DNA of 21,021 nt from Nemertoderma westbladi (taxonomy: Eukaryota; Xenacoelomorpha; Nemertodermatida; Nemertodermatidae): NCBI GenBank assembly GCA_032718475.1, contig JAUCBJ010006504.1:1-21021 (forward strand). Direction: 5' to 3'. This document shows positions 15,806 through 21,021 of the stretch, one piece after another. The position numbers were made by a program, and so were the translations under genes. Within the stretch, counting starts at the first letter, position 1. Each line of letters opens with the position of its first letter. The notes beneath the pieces were generated by a model. The model saw nothing but the letters and a program-made list of their open reading frames with translations, was not told where the DNA came from and did no database searches.

Positions 15806-18284
15806 CAATTTGGGATGGGAGGCACCCGAGAGCTATTTTATTCTGTCGGTTACCTGTTAGATGAGGGATGAGGACACACCAAGGACTAATGTTGCACAAT
15901 AAAAAAACATAAAAAATAAAATCGTTAGCATATTAAACGATTGAAAATAATCTTATCAATTAACTGTTGGATTTATGGATTTCTCTATAAACCCATTATT
16001 TTGTACATAGCGAATCTAATATGATACAACCCTCACTCAAGGTTATTGGATAATGACACTATCAATCTTATTTGAAATATATTACCAAATGGCTGTGACA
16101 ACTGTTAGTAATTAGCTTACTGCCCATTTCGGAATTTGACACAAAACTTGGAAGCATGCCATTAGGTTGCCTGTCAAAAAATCCTGCAGATTTTGTTCCA
16201 ATTTAAATGGCAAATTAAGGCGACGTGAAGGAACCGAAAGTTGTTCCTAATGACCCAGCAGTGTAGGAACTAACTGCCTTTATATTGGATTGAGCAGTGA
16301 TCACTGATCATTTACGTGGTCGTTGTAAATTAATTTACTGATAACAACCTCAGGCTTATTCCTCTCTGCAGCTCATATGGTGTCAGTTGAAGTTGCTGAT
16401 TGATTAGGGCGTGTCGATAGTTGGAGATACGTGAGTGTGGGGGAATGAGGTACTAGAGTTTACGGAATGTGAAATACGTCAGGGATAAAAAGTATTATCT
16501 ACTAGCATTTCGTTTTTCCAAGTTCAAACACTTATGCAAATTGCCCGGGCCAGTAATTTACTCCTCGTCCCCAATGCCAATATTATATAGTCAGTCTTTA
16601 TGGATGAGTGCTAAAAAAAATTTCAATCGTGCTAAGCACGTTTTTGCTTCGTGTTCAGTTAGTTACATAAAACATAAGTCATGTTTTGTCACTATGATTA
16701 TTTTTGGCATAGGGGCGCAAATTGACCGCAAGTTAAATAACTGATAACACTGAGCTTCTGTAACCTGCACCTTTCACTAAAAGCATAGTTGGTGTTTGTA
16801 ATTTTGCTTCATAAACTCATTTTCGAAAATAAAAAATATTTTGAAAATTATCACGTATGGCAATTCCGGTAACCCATGTTTAACATCTGTAACAATTAGT
16901 TGTCCAAAAGTATCTATTACCCTTTGTGGAAAAAAAAGTATTAGATTTATCATACTATACTAATAAATAATTTATTGGCATAATTTAATCGTTAATCATA
17001 AACTGACAAATTTATAATTGTATCGAAACGATAGATAATTGATTAGTCTTTCTTCGGGGAAGTGTATGCACGTTACTTTCCACACATTCCACATTCATAT
17101 TATATTTATTGTACATAAATTAATATATTACAGTTAGTTACGGTATGTAAGAATGTGTTATATAATTAATAACGTCAAACTATTGCCAACTTTGGCTATT
17201 AACTGTGGCGGCGCAGGATAAACCACTGGCTCAGACACTGAACCCACTCCCTGATCTAATTATTGTGTAGTAATCATTACAACCATACATACATAACGTT
17301 ACGCATTCCAAAAGATTTTAAGAACATGTTAAGCGACATTATATGGCCTACCCTACGGTTTACTAATACATATTATTTAATTTATTTGTTTATTATGTTG
17401 ACATATTTCAGCCGTACAATAAGGTTAAGGCGTATTATGTTTACTTATCTTCTTATCTTACTAGGTTGCATTTTTTTGGTGAATCATTAAAATCTGGTAG
17501 GTGCTCTGTATTAAAATCGTAGAAATATTATCGAGTAAACATTAAATATTAGGATATAGAGTGGGATTCCATTTATGTTCTATTGTAATTTCGTTGAAAC
17601 TGCAGTACAGAAATTGAATTTAAACGTTCTGTCCGTCATTTACAATGGCATGCATTAATTCGAACAACAAATAAAGAACCCTTTGCGCAATACAATATTG
17701 TTTGGTTTCCACCGGAATTCTTTTTGTTTACGTTTATAGTTAGTTATATTCACTGACATCGTCACTGCGATTGGGTTAGTTTTAATACATATTAATAATT
17801 GTGCTGTATTGCTGATATTATTGTTGCAATGGAAAGCGATATATGTCCAGACGGATAATTCAAACTATATTATATTGGGCTTAATAATAACTGATTAGTA
17901 GTTACATATCTTTAGACAGTTTAGTCTGCTCTGCTATTGATATCCAATATAATTTAATTTGTTTTCTGACTCATAATGATAGGAAAGTCTTTAAAAAATT
18001 GTTAGTTACCTTTTTATTTCAAATATTGCTTTAGTTTATAGTTTACGCATTATTAAACATGTGGGAATTGAAGAGAAAATTAGCCCGACTTTAGTAGAAA
18101 TTACCTGCATTTTATGTTATATTTCATAGGTTTAACACTTATATAATGCTTATTGGGAATGGGAATTTAATTTGTTTTTTTTTATAGTTTTTATTTATTT
18201 TGTAAATTAAACATTAATTTATTCTTTGTCTTGTGGCAATACAAAACATAATTTACACTGGTTTTGCTATGAATATAATATTAG
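15806..18284. other. Long AT-rich stretch without a supported gene
   Basis: About 2.5 kb with no convincing coding segment; the open frames at 16469-16744 and 17263-17490 are AT-rich and unremarkable. It contains core repeat copy E at about 16751-16790. It may be 5' flank or intron of the gene whose exon starts at about 18269-18285. Confidence -1.
16751..16790 (+). repeat. Dispersed core repeat, copy E (short)
   Basis: Reads GAGCTTCTGTAACCTGCACC then TTTCACTAAAA. Only the CTGTAACCTGCnCCTTTC part is kept. Confidence -1.
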
Positions 18285-18743
18285 CCAATCCGGAAGACCT
18301 GCCTGACTCACCCGGACCCCGTAAACAGTTCCAGATGTCTCGGCGAAGTAGCAGTCCGGCCCAAGCCTTGCGGTACATCGAAACCGAACTGCAGAAGAAA
18401 AAATACCGTTCGGCCGCGCAATTTGCAGATGCGCTGCCCGCGCCGGTGTTTAAATCGATCTGCAACGAAATGCCGATGAGGGAGATCTTCAAAGACCTCC
18501 CCGTGAGCGCCGTGTTCCTACATACTATGCTGACGCGGGCGCTCTATCTCGGGTGTAAGTCCTGCTTCCCCAGTGCGGAGTTGTGTAAACTCGCCGATCA
18601 ATTGGTTCTGTTTCTCTCGTTGGAGGAGGACAATTCCTTCCCTGCGCTTGTCGACGACGATCATCTGAAAGCCTGTGGAAATCTAATGGGCTTGTTGATT
18701 CGTTGTGAGGACAGTGTAGGGAAACATCTAGCGGAACAGTTAG
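18269..18743 (+). CDS. Exon of an unrecognised alpha-helical protein, 3' end outside the window
   Basis: I do not recognise the family. The frame is open to a splice donor TTAG|GTAAGG at 18744 (phase 1). Either translation starts at the ATG at 18269, or the exon starts at 18285 after TATTAG; the sharp change from AT-rich to coding-like composition at CCAATCCGG favours the second, giving a symmetrical 459-base phase 1-1 exon. The protein begins with a polar part, PEDLPDSPGPRKQFQMSRRS, followed by helical-looking sequence: ALRYIETELQKKKYRSAAQF, ADALPAPVFKSICNEMP, MREIFKDLPVSAVFLHTML and on through LADQLVLFLSLEED to GKHLAEQL. It has the look of an armadillo-like or other all-helical N-terminal domain with an intracellular role; that is an impression only. 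If the donor is not used, six codons into the repeat a TAG ends the frame. The last 25 bases of the exon are the first unit of the array that follows. Confidence -1.
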
Positions 18744-20145
18744 GTAAGGTAATAATATCGGGAAACATCTAGTGGAACAGTTAGGTAAGGTAATAATGTC
18801 GGGAAACATCTAGCGGAACAGTTAGGTAAGGTAATAATGTCGGGAAACATCTAGCGGAACAGTTAGGTAAGGTAATAATGTCGTGAAACATCTAGCGGAA
18901 CAGTTAGGTAAGGTAATAATGTCGGGAAACATCTAGCGGAACAGTTAGGTAAGGTAATAATGTCGGGAAACATCTAGCGGAACAGTTAGGTAAGGTAATA
19001 ATGTCGGGAAACATCTAGCGGAACAGTTAGGTAAGGTAATAATGTCGGGAAACATCTAGCGGAACAGTTAGGTAAGGTAATAATGTCGGGAAACATCTAG
19101 CGGAACAGTTAGGTAAGGTAATAATGTCGGGAAACATCTAGCGGAACAGTTAGGTAAGGTAATAATAATGTCGTGAAACATCTAGCGGAACAGTTAGGTA
19201 AGGTAATAATATCGGGAAACATCTAGCGGAACAGTTAGGTAAGGTAATAATGTCGGGAAACATCTAGCGGAACAGTTAGGTAAGGTAATAATAATGTCGT
19301 GAAACATCTAGCGGAACAGTTAGGTAAGGTAATAATATCGGGAAACATCTAGCGGAACAGTTAGGTAAGGTAATAATGTCGTGAAACATCTAGCGGAACA
19401 GTTAGGTAAGGTAATAATGTCGGGAAACATCTAGCGGAACAGTTAGGTAAGGTAATAATGTCGTGAAACATCTAGCGGAACAGTTAGGTAAGGTAATAAT
19501 ATCGGGAAACATCTAGCGGAACAGTTAGGTAAGGTAATAATGTCGGGAAACATCTAGCGGAACAGTTAGGTAAGGTAATAATGTCGTGAAACATCTAGCG
19601 GAACAGTTAGGTAAGGTAATAATAATGTCGTGAAACATCTAGCGGAACAGTTAGGTAAGGTAATAATATCGGGAAACATCTAGCGGAACAGTTAGGTAAG
19701 GTAATAATGTCGTGAAACATCTAGCGGAACAGTTAGGTAAGGTAATAATGTCGGGAAACATCTAGCGGAACAGTTAGGTAAGGTAATAATGTCGTGAAAC
19801 ATCTAGCGGAACAGTTAGGTAAGGTAATAATATCGGGAATCATCTAGCGGAACAGTTAGGTAAGGTAATAATGTCGGGAAACATCTAGCGGAACAGTTAG
19901 GTAAGGTAATAATGTCGTGAAACATCTAGCGGAACAGTTAGGTAAGGTAATAATGTCGGGAAACATCTAGCGGAACAGTTAGGTAAGGTAATAATGTCGG
20001 GAAACATCTAGCGGAACAGTTAGGTAAGGTAATAATGTCGTGAAACATCTAGCGGAACAGTTAGGTAAGGTAATAATGTCGTGAAACATCTAGCGGAACA
20101 GTTAGGTAAGGTAATAATGTCGGGAAACATCTAGCGGAACAGTTA
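18719..20145 (+). repeat. 41-bp minisatellite spanning an exon-intron boundary
   Basis: About 35 head-to-tail units of 41 bp (some 44 bp, with an extra AAT). Each consists of 25 bases copied from the exon end (GGGAAACATCTAGCGG then AACAGTTAG) and 16 intron bases starting GTAAGG. The first unit is the real boundary: it encodes GKHLAEQL and ends with the donor at 18744. Later units differ at few positions (GGGAAAC or GTGAAAC, AATGTC or AATATC), so the spread is recent or kept even. Confidence -1.
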
Positions 20146-21021
20146 GGTAAGATAATTTTGTTTGGAGACATCTAGCGGAAACAGTTTGGATAATATTGTC
20201 GGGAGACATCTAGCGGAATAGTTTAGTTAGATAATAATGTCAGGATATATGTAGCGGCACAGTTAGGTAAGATAAGATCGTTAGGTAAGACATTATTTGT
20301 AGGGAGACATCTAGCGGATGGTTTAGGTAAGATACTAATGTCGAGAAACATCTTGCGGAATAGTTTAGTTAGATAATAAATAATGTCGGGAGACATCTAG
20401 CGGAACAGTTAGGTGAGGAAATAAATACTGCCTGGAGACATCTAGCGAAATAGTTTAGTTAGATAATAATGTCGGGAGACATCTAGCGGAACAGTTAGGT
20501 AAGGTAATAAATACTGCCTGGAGACATCTAGTTGACGGGATAGGTTAGATAGTAATGTCGGGAGACATCTAGCGGAACAGTTAGGTAAGGTAATAAATAC
20601 TGCCTGGAGACATCTAGTGGACGGGATAGGTTAGATAGTAATGTCGGGAGACATCTAGCGGAACAGTTAGGTAAGGTAATAAATACTGCCTGGAGACATC
20701 TAGTGGACGGGATAGGTTAGATAGTAATGTCGGGAGACATCTAGCGGAACAGTTAGGTAAGGTAATAAATACTGCCTGGAGACATCTAGTGGACGGGATA
20801 GGTTAGATAGTAATGTCGGGAGACATCTAGTGGAACAGTTAGGTAAGGTAATAAATACTGCCTGGAGACATCTAGCGGAACAGTTAGGTAAGGTAATAAA
20901 TACTGCCTGGAGACATCTAGTGGACGGGATAGGTTAGATAGTAATGTCGGGAGACATCTAGTGGAACAGTTAGGTAAGGTAATAAATACTGCCTGGAGAC
21001 ATCTAGTGGACTACTAGGATC
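20146..21021 (+). repeat. Diverged array turning into an 86-bp higher-order repeat
   Basis: From 20146 the units change. The first 350 bases are degenerate; from about 20434 two types alternate. One is about 41 bp, with CTAGTGGACGGGATAGG and GTTAGATAGTAATG. The other is about 45 bp, keeps AACAGTTAG|GTAAGG and ends AATAAATACTGCCT. Copies starting at 20520, 20606 and 20692 are exactly 86 apart. The array still continues at the window's end; the next exon of the gene lies beyond it. Confidence -1.

Noticed and set aside
18719-21021. Regular repeats that might suggest a CRISPR array
   Set aside because: The units are contiguous with no unique spacers, and the window is eukaryotic.
1-21021. tRNA or rRNA genes
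   Set aside because: I looked for B-box words such as GGTTCGAATCC on both strands and for conserved rRNA stretches and found none with a plausible context.

Overview
The window looks like nuclear DNA from a ciliated invertebrate animal. It is AT-rich and contains split genes with GT-AG introns, AATAAA signals, many short foldback transposons and several minisatellites. The two genes I recognise are a PROPPIN of the WIPI4/WDR45 type and a tectonic-1-like ciliary transition-zone protein. I cannot name the phylum from the sequence alone. Family assignments rest on remembered family sequences and motifs, not on a search.

Layout. Positions 2-888 (+) hold the 3' two thirds of a WIPI4/WDR45-like gene. 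It has no intron in about 295 codons and carries one 2-base frameshift near 164-165. Positions 889-3184 hold a 428-bp foldback element set between the arms of an older inverted repeat, plus an unrecognised ORF. From 3185 to 9808 (+) lie the last five coding exons of a tectonic-1-like gene, all with compatible splice phases. Its first intron visible here (3282-6059) contains a TTAA-flanked element with poly-G ends and an intronless gene on the opposite strand (4508-5572) for a 354-residue Ser/Thr-Pro-rich, probably nuclear protein. Later tectonic introns contain a 40-bp AT-rich minisatellite, a possible minus-strand exon and two foldback elements that share a core sequence.

From 9809 to about 18280 I see no secure gene. 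This stretch holds further foldback elements, a C23 tract, a candidate exon with a strong donor at 11687, and a 28-bp minisatellite of about 47 units (14484-15805). At 18285-18743 (+) an exon encodes an alpha-helical segment of a protein I do not recognise. Its last 25 bases and the adjoining splice donor are the founding unit of a 41-bp tandem array, which later becomes an 86-bp higher-order array, running to the end of the window. Nearly every unit of the 41-bp block carries another copy of the exon end and GTAAGG donor.

The strongest candidates for something undescribed are the amplified splice-donor array, the TTAA element with poly-G termini, and a dispersed core sequence found inside foldback elements whose ends differ. 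The recognised genes have no obvious joint function: WIPI4 acts in autophagy, tectonic at the cilium.
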